A stretch of DNA of 17,609 nucleotides from CAYVAP01 sp964343195 (GTDB taxonomy: Bacteria > Bacteroidota > Bacteroidia > J057), in assembly GCA_964343195.1 (NCBI GenBank), contig CAYFIR010000137.1, positions 1-17,609 on the forward strand, given 5' to 3'. Shown here one piece after another: positions 1 through 8,030 of the stretch (the stretch's first letter is position 1; every line of letters starts with the position of its first letter). The translations under genes and the position numbers were made by a program. The notes under the pieces are model-generated. The model made no database searches. It saw only the letters and a list, made by a program, of their open reading frames with translations, and was not told where the DNA came from.

Positions 1-371
1 TGGAATTACCACATGTTTGATCAGGAAAACTCAATCGGTACTTTAGACAACCTCCCAAATTGAAGCCCATTTTCCCAAATCTGGAATTTCTAACGTCAAA
101 CTTTCGCCAAAGGGGCCAGCTTAACACATTCGTATAATCCTATATATCAAATAATCTGATTATTCAGCAATAGAAATGGGACGCCAATAATCAATGGGGG
201 CATTTCATTTTGTCGCATTCGCTTTCAAATAGGATATAACCGCGAGGGCCGCGAAGGTAGTCGCAAAGGAGAAAAAAGAAATTCGAGTTCTTCCGGTTAA
301 GCGACATGGTGAATTGCACCCGTCCAGATTAAAGCACCCTTTGTGTGCCAGCGCTTTCCTATCTTTGGCGC
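1..371. other. Non-coding left end with degraded repeat
   Basis: No convincing gene is visible in this 371-bp stretch. The first 230 bases are AT-rich and include a near-palindrome at 150-164 (AATAATC, T, GATTATT). From about 232 the base composition changes to a GCG-rich word series (CCGCGAGGGCCGCGAAGG, then GTCGCAAAGGAG), followed by TTCCGGTT near 290-297. The same order of words, in reverse complement, occurs around 15735-15835, so I read this as a degraded copy of the same intergenic repeat. A short open frame on the minus strand across 205-399 translates this repeat and overlaps the nitroreductase start, so I do not call it a gene. Confidence 0.5.
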
Positions 372-995
372 ATGGGTAACGAACAACATATCTGGCCACA
401 AGGCCTGCCTAAGTTTGATATTGACCAGGTTAATCAACTAATCAGACACCGTAGATCCATCAAGCCCAAGGATTTTAGTGGTGAGGAAATCAACAGGGAA
501 GAAATAGAAGTATTGCTGGAGAATGCCCACTGGGCTCCCAGTCACGGTCAGAATGAACCCTGGTTCTTTGTGGTGTTTGCTGGCGAAGGCCGACAAAAGC
601 TCGGGGAGGCGCATGCCGCTATCTACAAAGAGCATACACCTGCTGAGAGCTTCAAGCAGGCCAAGTTCGAAAAGCTGGCAAAGATGCCCCTGCTCAGTTC
701 ACATGTGATTGCCATCTGTCGGCGTCGCAAGGAGCCCAACAAAATCCCGGTGATCGAGGATGTGGAAGCTGTAGCCTCTGCCGTTCAAAACCTGCACCTG
801 AGCGCAACGGCAATGGGATTAGCCGGATTCTGGGCCAGCGGAGGAGCGACCTACCTCCCTGCCATGTGCGAGTTTCTTGGCCTGGGCGAAGATGACGCTG
901 TCCTAGGACTCTTTTATCTGGGCAGAACCCAAAAAGAATGGCCCCAGGGAACCCGTAGAGCTCCATGGGGCGACAAGGTGAGGTGGGTGGAATAG
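372..995 (+). CDS. Nitroreductase family protein, YdjA-like
   Basis: The protein (207 residues from ATG 372) is a probable FMN-dependent NAD(P)H oxidoreductase of the nitroreductase fold, acting in the cytoplasm; the natural substrate cannot be read from sequence. The N-terminal FMN-binding signature is visible as RHRRSIKPKDF (residues 25-35), followed by the family's APS-x-x-x-N-x-PW block (APSHGQNEPW, about residues 56-65). A glycine-rich segment (GLAGFWASGG) and the C-terminal APWGDKVRWV resemble the YdjA branch. The length is typical of the family. The frame also opens at a GTG at 345, but the nine extra residues show no family similarity, so I prefer the ATG. The gene stands alone on the plus strand and converges on the debranching-enzyme gene with a 23-bp gap. 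Confidence 0.85.
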   Translation: MGNEQHIWPQGLPKFDIDQVNQLIRHRRSIKPKDFSGEEINREEIEVLLENAHWAPSHGQNEPWFFVVFAGEGRQKLGEAHAAIYKEHTPAESFKQAKFEKLAKMPLLSSHVIAICRRRKEPNKIPVIEDVEAVASAVQNLHLSATAMGLAGFWASGGATYLPAMCEFLGLGEDDAVLGLFYLGRTQKEWPQGTRRAPWGDKVRWVE

Positions 996-1018
996 CAGTC
1001 CTGCTACTCCTCTGCCCT

Positions 1019-3061
1019 TCAGTGACTTCCCTGTGATGCTGGCCGCTGGGCAGGGTCTGGCTTTACAGCTCTTTCAAAAGAAACCGAAGGGGTTGGTTTC
1101 CGCTGTCCATACAGGTTATACTCTGCGACGGGACGAAGCAATTCCGCGACTCCCCATGCCTGTGCGGTACACCCACGTGGAGTATGTGGCTTATCTCCAT
1201 CAAAGATTTCGGAGATACTCCCAACTCCGGCCTGTCCGAGGTGGGTTCCCATTTGCTCTATTATCATTTTTGCCATGTCACGTCCCCAGCCTCCACGAAT
1301 GCGAACCAGTGCATCCAGATAGGGGCCTAACAGCCAGCTCCATACAGTTCCCTGATGATAGGCTCCATCCCGCCCATACTGATCTCCTTCGTAAGTAGGG
1401 CGGTAAAGAGGGTCCTCACTGGAAAGGCTGCGAAGCCCCACCGGAGTAAGTAATTCCCGCTCTACGCGGTCCAGCACCTGATAGGACTGATCCATGTCCA
1501 GCAGCGGAAAAGGCAGGCTGATGGCAAAAATCTGATTGGGACGGATGGTCCCATCCTTGTGGTTGCCATCTATAAAGTCAAATAGCGCTAATGTCTGTGG
1601 GTTCCAGAATTCACGCAGGAAAGTAAGACGCACTGCTTCTGCCCGACCTTCCACGACAGAAGCCTCCTCCTCTTTGCCAGCGATTCTGAGGATCTCTGCG
1701 TAGATACTCCATGCATTGTACCACAATGCATTGATTTCCACGGCTTTCCCTTTCCGGGGAGTTACCACCCAGTCATGGGCTTTGGCGTCCATCCAGGTCA
1801 GGGCAAATCCGTCTTCTCCCCCCGTAAGCAACCCATCCTCATCCATCCGGATTCCAAATCGGGTGCCTCGCTCATGCCAGTCGAGAATTTCCTTCAATAC
1901 TGGCATCATATGCTCCACTACAAACTGCTCATCCCGAGTGGTCTCGAGGTATTTATGAACTGCGACGAAAAACCAAAGAGTTCCGTCAATGGTGTTGTAG
2001 AGAGGTTCGGTCCCATTATCCGGGAATCGGTTGGGAATCATTCCTTCGCTCACATTTTCAGCGAAGGACATCAATATTTTTTTGGCATCGTCTGCCCTAC
2101 CGGTAGCCAGACAGAGACCCGGAAGTGAGATCATGGTATCTCTCCCCCAATCGGTGAACCAGGGATAGCCGGCCACTACTGTCTTCAGGCCATCTCCTCT
2201 GCGCACAATAAATTGATCAGCCGCCAGTACCAGTTGCTGGATCATGGGATCCTGAAAGCCGGCTTTTCTTACCAGATTTTCTCTGCGAAGGGTTTCATTT
2301 TCGATCAACTCTTCGGCAACCCGATAGGTGGGGTCGATAAGGGAAGCTGTAACATAAAGGGTCTGGCCTTCTTCTAGTTTTACCACGAAGTTTCCGGGGC
2401 TAAACAGGTCTTCATGGCCTTCAAGCCCACGGTTGAGCTCTTCCTGATATTCCACCTGATAGAACCAGTCTGCCTGAGGCAAAAATGATGCGCCAGGAAC
2501 CTTGATAAACAGTTTGGGCTGATCTTCATATGGCTGAGTTGAGAACACCCCGTCCTCGAAGGTATAGCCTCCATCCAATTGTCCGTTTGCGACCGACAGA
2601 TTATGGTAACTCCTTGGCGCATACATGGGCTGAAGCTTCAACACAAAAGGCTCCTCAGCCTTCAGGACTTCAAACTTCTCGACAACTGTGTTTTCCCCAT
2701 GTATGGCGGTAATGGTTTTTCTTATCTGGATACCTGGGACTTCATACAAAAATGAGGGAAAAAGCTCCTGAGAGAATTCCTTCAGAAAGATGTAGCCATT
2801 TGGATGAACAGCACCAGGATATTTATTGGCTCCCAGTTCATAGGTATGATTGGGAGTAATAATGCTTTCCTCCAATTTGGAAAGCATAACCATGCGTTTT
2901 ACAGGTGGTTTAGTGGCCGCTACCAGCAAACCGTGGTAACGACGATGATGTGCTCCAATGACGGTGCTACTGGCATATCCACCTAAGCCATTGGTTTCCA
3001 GCCACTCATATTGGATGGCCTGGTCAAATCGGTGCAGCGTTCCGGGCGAAAGATTGATCAC
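1019..3061 (-). CDS. Glycogen debranching enzyme, amylo-alpha-1,6-glucosidase type
   Basis: This 680-residue cytoplasmic enzyme should remove alpha-1,6-linked branch stubs in glycogen-like polymers. The N-terminal GDE_N-type domain (about 1-245) begins with the typical YEWLETNGLGGYASST and RRYHGLLVAAT blocks (residues 18-50). The C-terminal amylo-alpha-1,6-glucosidase domain (GH133 type) carries WFTDWGRDT at 301-309, NRFPDNGTEPLYNTIDGTLW at 344-363 and SEIFDGD at 617-623 ahead of AQAW; the aspartate of GRDT and the glutamate of SEIFDGD are the likely acid/base residues by family analogy. The start is GTG at 3061: homologues begin a few residues before this WLETNG block, no in-frame ATG lies close by, and a 27-base stretch with no G in mRNA sense directly precedes the codon. 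The gene upstream, on the same strand, encodes a secreted protein with a carbohydrate-binding-like region, but the 388-bp gap argues against one operon. Confidence 0.92.
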   Translation of the reverse strand: MINLSPGTLHRFDQAIQYEWLETNGLGGYASSTVIGAHHRRYHGLLVAATKPPVKRMVMLSKLEESIITPNHTYELGANKYPGAVHPNGYIFLKEFSQELFPSFLYEVPGIQIRKTITAIHGENTVVEKFEVLKAEEPFVLKLQPMYAPRSYHNLSVANGQLDGGYTFEDGVFSTQPYEDQPKLFIKVPGASFLPQADWFYQVEYQEELNRGLEGHEDLFSPGNFVVKLEEGQTLYVTASLIDPTYRVAEELIENETLRRENLVRKAGFQDPMIQQLVLAADQFIVRRGDGLKTVVAGYPWFTDWGRDTMISLPGLCLATGRADDAKKILMSFAENVSEGMIPNRFPDNGTEPLYNTIDGTLWFFVAVHKYLETTRDEQFVVEHMMPVLKEILDWHERGTRFGIRMDEDGLLTGGEDGFALTWMDAKAHDWVVTPRKGKAVEINALWYNAWSIYAEILRIAGKEEEASVVEGRAEAVRLTFLREFWNPQTLALFDFIDGNHKDGTIRPNQIFAISLPFPLLDMDQSYQVLDRVERELLTPVGLRSLSSEDPLYRPTYEGDQYGRDGAYHQGTVWSWLLGPYLDALVRIRGGWGRDMAKMIIEQMGTHLGQAGVGSISEIFDGDKPHTPRGCTAQAWGVAELLRPVAEYNLYGQRKPTPSVSFERAVKPDPAQRPASQGSH

Positions 3062-3449
3062 TGGGGGTGTAGTTAGTAAGTGTAGGTGCGTAGCTCAAAA
3101 TATTATCGCTGGGTGGTAGTAGTACTTTCTCCAAGGAAAAATCAACGGATTTGTTCAATTAAAAAGAAGATTCTCCACTAGAATAAACATTCCTCTGTTG
3201 AAAAATCCGCTGCTTCCCTTTTCAATAACCTTAAACAAATTTGCTATTTTTTTATAAGTAGATCCGCTGATTATTGGTCAAATACTTTCATGGAAGTTGA
3301 AATACTTACCTCCAAAATCTCCATAAACAAATGCCACTTTCTCAACGAATTAGCCAATTACAGGTGCTATTCGCATTCCGGGTGCAAAACAACTACAAAA
3401 CTTTAAGGGGAGAAAGGTTTAATCCAGAAAAAAACTAACGTTGGGGGTG
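3062..3449. other. 388-bp intergenic region upstream of debranching enzyme
   Basis: There is no gene here on either strand. The 27 bases next to the debranching-enzyme start (3062-3088) contain no C on the plus strand, so the mRNA leader has no G. The remainder is AT-rich. ATCCGCTG occurs twice (3205-3212 and 3262-3269), which could be chance. A run of seven T in minus-strand sense (3428-3434) lies just downstream of the secreted-protein stop codon, but I could not find a strong stem before it. I found no TAnnTTTG promoter box on the minus strand. Confidence 0.5.
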
Positions 3450-5012
3450 TTAATCCATGGGAAATATTTCAATCTCCTCTCCAGACTCATTCCAGGACAC
3501 CCGTATCCGCTTCCGGAAATCATTATAGCGATGGCTGAGCCTCAGTACAAGCGTCTCACCTTCGGTGGCCCAGCCTACCGATTCGACAAAATAATCAGGG
3601 TAGGTATGGTCCCCAATCTGACAGTAAGCAATTGGGCCGTCGGTCTGATAAATACTCAACAACTCCTGTTCCTCTCCGTTGGTAAATCGGTGTAAGGTGA
3701 TGTTTTCTTCTACACAGGTACCACAATCCCCCCAACCAAAAGGGTCTGAGGTGAGGCGATTAACAAGGATAAGACCAAGATTCCCATCAGGAAATCGAAA
3801 AAGGGTGTTAGCCACCTGACTGGTATTGGCCAGAAAGGCCATTATTTGATCCGTCTCCACCAGATAGTTGTACAGCAGGGTGTACTGGTGCCGCTTGGGA
3901 ACCTCATTTACAAAATCGCGCTCAATGATCAGGGTTTCTATGGGAGCGCCGTTGAGATTTCGACGGTCATACTGAAATGGTTCACGGGTAAACTTCACCT
4001 CTGCCAGGGAACGACTGGCTTCATGATCCCGGTAAGTCAGGGCATCTACGTCAATCCCTGTACCGATCCAGTCCTGCGCAGAATAGAAGCATACCGGGAA
4101 GTATCCGGTTTGCGTAAAAAACCGATCTGGTATGGTGGTATAATTGGTCTGAAGCGGAGTTTGAAAGCGAATGCGATTGAAGCCGTCGGGAGAATGCCCT
4201 TTTCGATAGGGGGAAGAGCTCAGAACAGGCTGACTTCTCTGGCCCCTGGAAGACACATCTACGACATCTACCAGTAGGCTTACTTCAGTCAATTCCGGTA
4301 ACTGCACAAACCCCAGGGCCTCAGGAGATATTCGGGCATTCAGCTCATAGCTTCCGGAGGGATGCTGAATAACCTGGTACTGTATCCCTGCCTCGACATT
4401 ACCCAGTCTGGCATGCAGTGCATCCTCGACAGGAATTAGCTCCTCGCGATTTAGCAGGGTAGCTGAGCGTTCATCCGGGTACAGGGCAAACCCAACCAGT
4501 CCAAAGTGTACCTCCTGGCTTCGCAGTTGGCTGGGAGCTGGCACCCGCTCATTGTCATTCAAAGGATAATCGTGCCCCTCTACGAAGGCTTCCAAATTTA
4601 CCTGGTCCCCATACTCACTGAAAATTGAGAAAAACCGTGGTTCGTCCTCTCCTCTTCCTCCGCTGGGGGCTGGATCTGCGACGACATAATTGGGGTGCAG
4701 TTCGTACTCAAAGTCCTCGGGGTAGGCATGGTCAGGCAGGGCAAACCAGATCTCCACGTGATCGGAGAAAGTGGCGTCATCGCTCAGGATCTGGTCCTCG
4801 TCGTGGACATGGAGGTAAAGGAAGAGATTTTCGCCATCGCAGAAGAATTTGAGGTCTGCTGACACAGGCAGTCCCCTGGTCCGGTGGCCCTCTACCTCAT
4901 AAAGTTGCTCTATTTCCAGATCAGGTACGGTAGGCTGTCCCTGCCCAAGTCCCAGCAATGGTACCCCCAGACAAAAACCAATCAACCCTCTATGTACCAA
5001 TCTTTGAAGCAT
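3450..5012 (-). CDS. Secreted protein with CBM9/DOMON-like N-terminal region
   Basis: This 520-residue protein has no function that I recognise. The start is ATG 5012, which gives a plausible signal peptide: basic residues at 4-8, a hydrophobic core (LIGFCLGVPLLGLGQG, about 10-25) and cleavage near residue 25. A frame extension to a TTG at 5018 adds only two residues. Residues 50-95 alternate hydrophobic and polar residues in the pattern ADLKFFCDGENLFLYLHVHD, then DHVEIWFALPD, as in CBM9-like/DOMON beta-sandwich domains that bind sugars or other ligands; this is a pattern match, not proof. The middle contains an R/S/P-rich stretch (RGQRSQPVLSSSPYRKG). Near residue 430 two cysteines sit in CGTC. 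The C-terminal third looks like beta-rich sequence with no Por-type sorting tail that I can identify. It may be periplasmic or outer-membrane exposed. A link to polysaccharide binding, suggested by the neighbouring glycogen enzyme, is weak because that enzyme is cytoplasmic. Confidence 0.8.
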   Translation of the reverse strand: MLQRLVHRGLIGFCLGVPLLGLGQGQPTVPDLEIEQLYEVEGHRTRGLPVSADLKFFCDGENLFLYLHVHDEDQILSDDATFSDHVEIWFALPDHAYPEDFEYELHPNYVVADPAPSGGRGEDEPRFFSIFSEYGDQVNLEAFVEGHDYPLNDNERVPAPSQLRSQEVHFGLVGFALYPDERSATLLNREELIPVEDALHARLGNVEAGIQYQVIQHPSGSYELNARISPEALGFVQLPELTEVSLLVDVVDVSSRGQRSQPVLSSSPYRKGHSPDGFNRIRFQTPLQTNYTTIPDRFFTQTGYFPVCFYSAQDWIGTGIDVDALTYRDHEASRSLAEVKFTREPFQYDRRNLNGAPIETLIIERDFVNEVPKRHQYTLLYNYLVETDQIMAFLANTSQVANTLFRFPDGNLGLILVNRLTSDPFGWGDCGTCVEENITLHRFTNGEEQELLSIYQTDGPIAYCQIGDHTYPDYFVESVGWATEGETLVLRLSHRYNDFRKRIRVSWNESGEEIEIFPMD

Positions 5013-5165
5013 GAACAACTATGGATAATCGACCTCAAAATCTAGTCCGTCACAGACCTATTTCATACGCATTTTCAGGATATAGCTTACATACGAAAAT
5101 CGAAGTCTTTCGGATGCAAAAAGGCCAGACTCTGTGCTGGTAATTATTTTGACCAAACTTTCCAC

Positions 5166-5960
5166 TTAAGGTAACGCAGTCAGGTCCACTACGATGCCTT
5201 CCATCTTTTCCCGGGCAAGCCTTCGCCTCATTTTGTCGGCATCTTCACGGTGGTCATATGGGCCCACCAGGATTCGAAAGACGGGTTTTCCGTCTTTCAG
5301 GCTGCTCTGAACAATGGTATTCTGGTAGCCCATTTGCGCAATCTGGTCCATGGCTTCCAACAGGCGATAGTAGCTAAAATAGGCTCCTACCTGCACCCCA
5401 TATCCCTGGGCCTCGGTTTTAAAGGCGACCATTCGAAACAGTGCCGGGGTATATTTCTCAGCTTCAGTCTGCTCTGCCGTAGCGGTCGCTCCACTGCCAG
5501 ATGCAGCCTCCTCTTCTTCTCCCCGGCCCAGTAAATCCACCAGTGGCAAATCGTTAAAGTCAACATCGGGATTGGCAATTTCAGGCTGATCCGTACCTGG
5601 AACTACCAACACTTCTACCGCTACCCGCACGACACCTTTTTGGATCATGTCTATTTTTTCGGCGGCAGCGTAGGACAGGTCCACCACCCTACCCTGAACA
5701 AAGGGGCCACGGTCATTCACCCGGACCTCTACCGACTTCCCATTGTCCACATTGGTAACCCGCAGGATGGTGCCGAAGGGATGGCTTCTATGTGCTGCAG
5801 TAAGTTTGGTACGATCATACAGCTCTCCACTGGCAGTATTGGCCTGAAGGTGGTACTGGTCTGCGTAATAGGAGGCCATTCCCTCCTGTAATTGCCCAAA
5901 ACCCAGCTGTAGGTTCAGGCCCAGGACTAACAATAAAAGGCTCTTTATGATCAGGTTCAT
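5166..5960 (-). CDS. rlpA: RlpA-like septal ring protein with SPOR domain
   Basis: RlpA proteins bind denuded glycan strands and, in some species, are lytic transglycosylases at the division septum. With ATG 5960 the protein has 264 residues. Residues 1-22 form a signal peptide (MNLIIKSLLLLVLGLNLQLG). The double-psi beta-barrel domain spans about 27-118 and contains ASYY (29-32), TASGELYD, LTAAHRSHPFGT and VNDRGPF; His57 and Asp83 match the catalytic His and Asp positions described for Pseudomonas RlpA. An acidic, alanine-rich linker (about 125-170) leads to a SPOR domain (about 186-262: YGVQVGAYFSYYRLLEAMDQ, then FRILVGPY), which recognises septal peptidoglycan. No lipobox is seen, so it is probably periplasmic. 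The frame continues upstream to 6038, but that part translates a hairpin and repeated GTTACA words and has no homology. ATG 5981 is an alternative start. Confidence 0.9.
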   Translation of the reverse strand: MNLIIKSLLLLVLGLNLQLGFGQLQEGMASYYADQYHLQANTASGELYDRTKLTAAHRSHPFGTILRVTNVDNGKSVEVRVNDRGPFVQGRVVDLSYAAAEKIDMIQKGVVRVAVEVLVVPGTDQPEIANPDVDFNDLPLVDLLGRGEEEEAASGSGATATAEQTEAEKYTPALFRMVAFKTEAQGYGVQVGAYFSYYRLLEAMDQIAQMGYQNTIVQSSLKDGKPVFRILVGPYDHREDADKMRRRLAREKMEGIVVDLTALP

Positions 5961-6024
5961 ATGCGAATTCAGGATTTTCATGCCGATTGCCGGGGTTACA
6001 GTTATCAGGTTACACAGCAGTCTT

Positions 6025-6045
6025 GAAGCCGATAGCATCGGCTTC
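6025..6045. repeat. Perfect 9-bp inverted repeat (hairpin) upstream of rlpA
   Basis: Arms GAAGCCGAT (6025-6033) and ATCGGCTTC (6037-6045) are exact reverse complements separated by AGC. The hairpin lies 64 bp upstream of the rlpA start and 41 bp downstream of the preceding gene's stop, both on the minus strand. It has no good U-tract on either strand, so a classical intrinsic terminator is unlikely. An operator, an RNA processing or stability hairpin, or a weak terminator are all possible. Confidence 0.6.
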
Positions 6046-6086
6046 CTTTAGCTGCATTTGAATAAAATTACGAAATAATTGGATAG

Positions 6087-6701
6087 CTAGTTAAGCTGGT
6101 TCTTGATCTCAACGAGCAGATCGACCATTCTGATGCATTGATTGACCCGTTCCTCGGTTATCAACAGGTAGGGCATCATGAAGGAGAGCTCTTCATCCTG
6201 AAGATAAACCAACCCCGTTTCGAGCGGATTGAATGCCTCAAACAGGCTGATTTTCACATCTTCGGAGAGAATCAAACCCGAGAACATGGGGTCATTGGTG
6301 GTGATCTCCAGCCATGGGGCGATCCCGTGGTCCAGGTGTATGGGACGATCAAGCTTGCGGTATCGATTCAGGCGCGGAAACTCGTCTTGCTCCCGGGCTA
6401 TTCTCAGGCTTTTGAGATTGGGGTTCACCATGGGCATGGACGCCTTGACGACCAGTAACGGACTGGCTCCGGGGCGATCCGGGTGCAGGGTGACGGCCTC
6501 GATTCTTAGGGGATACCCCTGATAGGTTCCAAATAAATCAAAGTCGCGCTCACTCTGGTAGGCTACCTTGATCCCCAACTGCCTTGCCAGTCGCTGGTGC
6601 AGCAGTTCTTTTCGTCTAAAGGTGCGATTCCTGGCTACCCCTACCGCGACGGAAGCAGCAGCAATAACGATCACAAAAAACAGAAACAGGTTTGGAGCCA
6701 T
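6087..6701 (-). CDS. Membrane-anchored protein of unknown function
   Basis: I do not recognise this 204-residue protein. ATG 6701 starts a single hydrophobic segment (residues 3-23, NLFLFFVIVIAAASVAVGVA) followed by basic residues (RNRTFRRKELLHQR), which suggests an N-terminal signal anchor with uncertain topology. The rest is soluble-looking and mixed alpha/beta, with FDLFGTYQGYPLRIEAVTL near 54-72 and a C-terminal amphipathic helix (INQ-like pattern ending LVEIKNQLN). No catalytic motif, cysteine pair or metal site stands out. It reads in the same direction as rlpA with a 126-bp gap that contains a perfect hairpin, and diverges from the hydrolase gene with 109 bp between starts. It could be a small envelope factor, but nothing in the sequence fixes a role. 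Confidence 0.75.
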   Translation of the reverse strand: MAPNLFLFFVIVIAAASVAVGVARNRTFRRKELLHQRLARQLGIKVAYQSERDFDLFGTYQGYPLRIEAVTLHPDRPGASPLLVVKASMPMVNPNLKSLRIAREQDEFPRLNRYRKLDRPIHLDHGIAPWLEITTNDPMFSGLILSEDVKISLFEAFNPLETGLVYLQDEELSFMMPYLLITEERVNQCIRMVDLLVEIKNQLN

Positions 6702-6810
6702 ACCCCAAAAATAGGGATAGCAGCCCAGTTGTTTTCAGGTTACCTGACTTTTTTATTCCAAATGGCTAATATTATCTTATGGACTCCGTCAGCCATCCAA
6801 AGATTTCTCC

Positions 6811-7455
6811 TTGAAGACTCCTATTTATGCCATTCCTGGCCTGGGAAATGATTCCAGAATCCTGAAGCCTTTACAGCAGCACCTGCCCCTGACTCCCATT
6901 GAGTGGCTGCAGCCCCTGCCTGCGGAATCCATTTCCCAGTACGCTGCCCGCATGGCTGAGGCAATCGATCATCCCAGACCAATCCTGCTGGGAGTTTCCT
7001 TTGGGGGAGTCATGGCCCAGGAGATTGCCAGGCTGAGGCCTGTCAGTCGGCTGGTGCTGGTTTCCAGCATAAAGCCAGGTGATGCCAGGCCTCTTTTCTT
7101 ACGAATTAGCAAAAGAATCCCCATTTATCGGCTGTCAAAAGGTAAGTGGCGCATCCGACTGCTTCCGCTATATGCTCCACAATTTGGTGTCCGCAAGCCA
7201 GCAGAAATCCAGCTACTCCGTGAAATTTTCAGCCAGTTTGACGATACCTACCGCATGTGGGCAATCGAGCAGTTGGCTCACTGGAAAGGCCACCCCATTG
7301 AATGCCCGTTTTTGCACATCCACGGCACCCGTGACCGGGTGATTCCCCATCGGGGACTTTCAGACCTGACTACTGTGGCAGGAGGAAACCATATGATGAT
7401 CTATCAGCAGCCTGTGCGGATAGCTAACGAAATACAGACCTGGCTCAAGAGGTGA
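6811..7455 (+). CDS. Alpha/beta hydrolase, TTG start
   Basis: This is a 214-residue serine hydrolase of the alpha/beta fold with unknown substrate. The oxyanion region is the N-terminal IPGLGNDSRI (8-17). The nucleophile elbow is GVSFGG with Ser63, the acid is probably Asp175 in GTRDRVIP, and the base is His194 in GGNHMM. The cap region between about 85 and 160 is basic and helical. The N-terminus starts right at the first beta strand (KTPIYAIPGLG), as in close homologues, which supports the TTG codon at 6811; no ATG or GTG is in frame upstream within the open stretch, and the nearby ATGs at 6762 and 6779 are out of frame. No signal peptide is visible, so a cytoplasmic enzyme is expected. The stop codon is 6 bp from the stop of lptE, which converges on it. 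Confidence 0.88.
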   Translation: MKTPIYAIPGLGNDSRILKPLQQHLPLTPIEWLQPLPAESISQYAARMAEAIDHPRPILLGVSFGGVMAQEIARLRPVSRLVLVSSIKPGDARPLFLRISKRIPIYRLSKGKWRIRLLPLYAPQFGVRKPAEIQLLREIFSQFDDTYRMWAIEQLAHWKGHPIECPFLHIHGTRDRVIPHRGLSDLTTVAGGNHMMIYQQPVRIANEIQTWLKR

Positions 7456-7461
7456 GTGACA

Positions 7462-8016
7462 TCACCATTTGCCCAGGGACTTGCTGAAAATATCCTGCGT
7501 GATCTGTTCCAGCACTTCGTTGATGAGGTCGGCTTCCTGACCGGAGAAGTCCACATCCGAGTCAAAGTCTATAAAGCTGGAGAAGGTGTTTTCCCAACTC
7601 TCATCGGGGTTGGATCCATTTTCAAAGCTTACCCTGATCCCAATGGTAAGGCGGTTCTGGGCTGCCTGATCTCCCTCCTGGATCGCAACCGGATCAACGG
7701 AGTACCGTGTGATGGTTCCCGACAGGGATACCAGAGAATCAGACAGTCCCGGGGTATAAATGGCATTACCTGAGACGAGTGCCAGTTTGGACTGACTCAG
7801 AAACCGGTCCTGAATCTGATTGTTGACCTCCTGGGCCAGATATGGGACAATGATTTGAGCCTGGTTGTCAAAGTCTCCTACATACAGATAGGCCAGCGTA
7901 TTATCGCTCTGACGGGCCACCCCGGTAAAATTGAAGGAAACCGCACAGCTGCCAAGCAGTGTTAATACCAGCAAACTGGCACCCAGGAAGAATCGGAATT
8001 GCATTTGGTTCAGCAT
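7462..8016 (-). CDS. lptE: LPS-assembly lipoprotein LptE
   Basis: LptE plugs the LptD barrel in the outer membrane and helps deliver lipopolysaccharide to the surface. The 184-residue protein starts with a lipoprotein signal peptide and lipobox LGSC with Cys24. The mature part begins AVSFNFTGVA and continues with VGDFDNQAQIIVPYLAQEV and LSGTITRYSVDPVA, the pattern of the Bacteroidota LptE family, which is distinct from the enterobacterial one. The start ATG 8016 lies 14 bp after the stop of the sigma-54 activator gene, so the two are surely co-transcribed. A second ATG at 8004 would also give a signal peptide. In many Bacteroidota, further genes follow lptE; here a convergent hydrolase gene ends the cluster. 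Confidence 0.88.
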   Translation of the reverse strand: MLNQMQFRFFLGASLLVLTLLGSCAVSFNFTGVARQSDNTLAYLYVGDFDNQAQIIVPYLAQEVNNQIQDRFLSQSKLALVSGNAIYTPGLSDSLVSLSGTITRYSVDPVAIQEGDQAAQNRLTIGIRVSFENGSNPDESWENTFSSFIDFDSDVDFSGQEADLINEVLEQITQDIFSKSLGKW

Positions 8017-8030
8017 TGAATCGGGTTCTT

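Noticed and set aside
150..164. AT-rich near-palindrome AATAATC-T-GATTATT
   Set aside because: Short and AT-only apart from two bases in AT-rich DNA; chance is likely.
340..367. TTTG - 16 bp - TATCTTTG promoter-like pair before the nitroreductase
   Set aside because: The spacing is short and the transcript would begin at about the start codon 372; a chance match is likely, though a leaderless mRNA is not excluded.
205..399. Minus-strand open frame of 64 residues at the left end
   Set aside because: It translates a GCG-word repeat and overlaps the nitroreductase start; no family similarity.
993..1006. Palindrome TAGCAG-TC-CTGCTA over the nitroreductase stop codon
   Set aside because: It could be a convergent terminator but the loop is only two bases and no T-run follows on either side.
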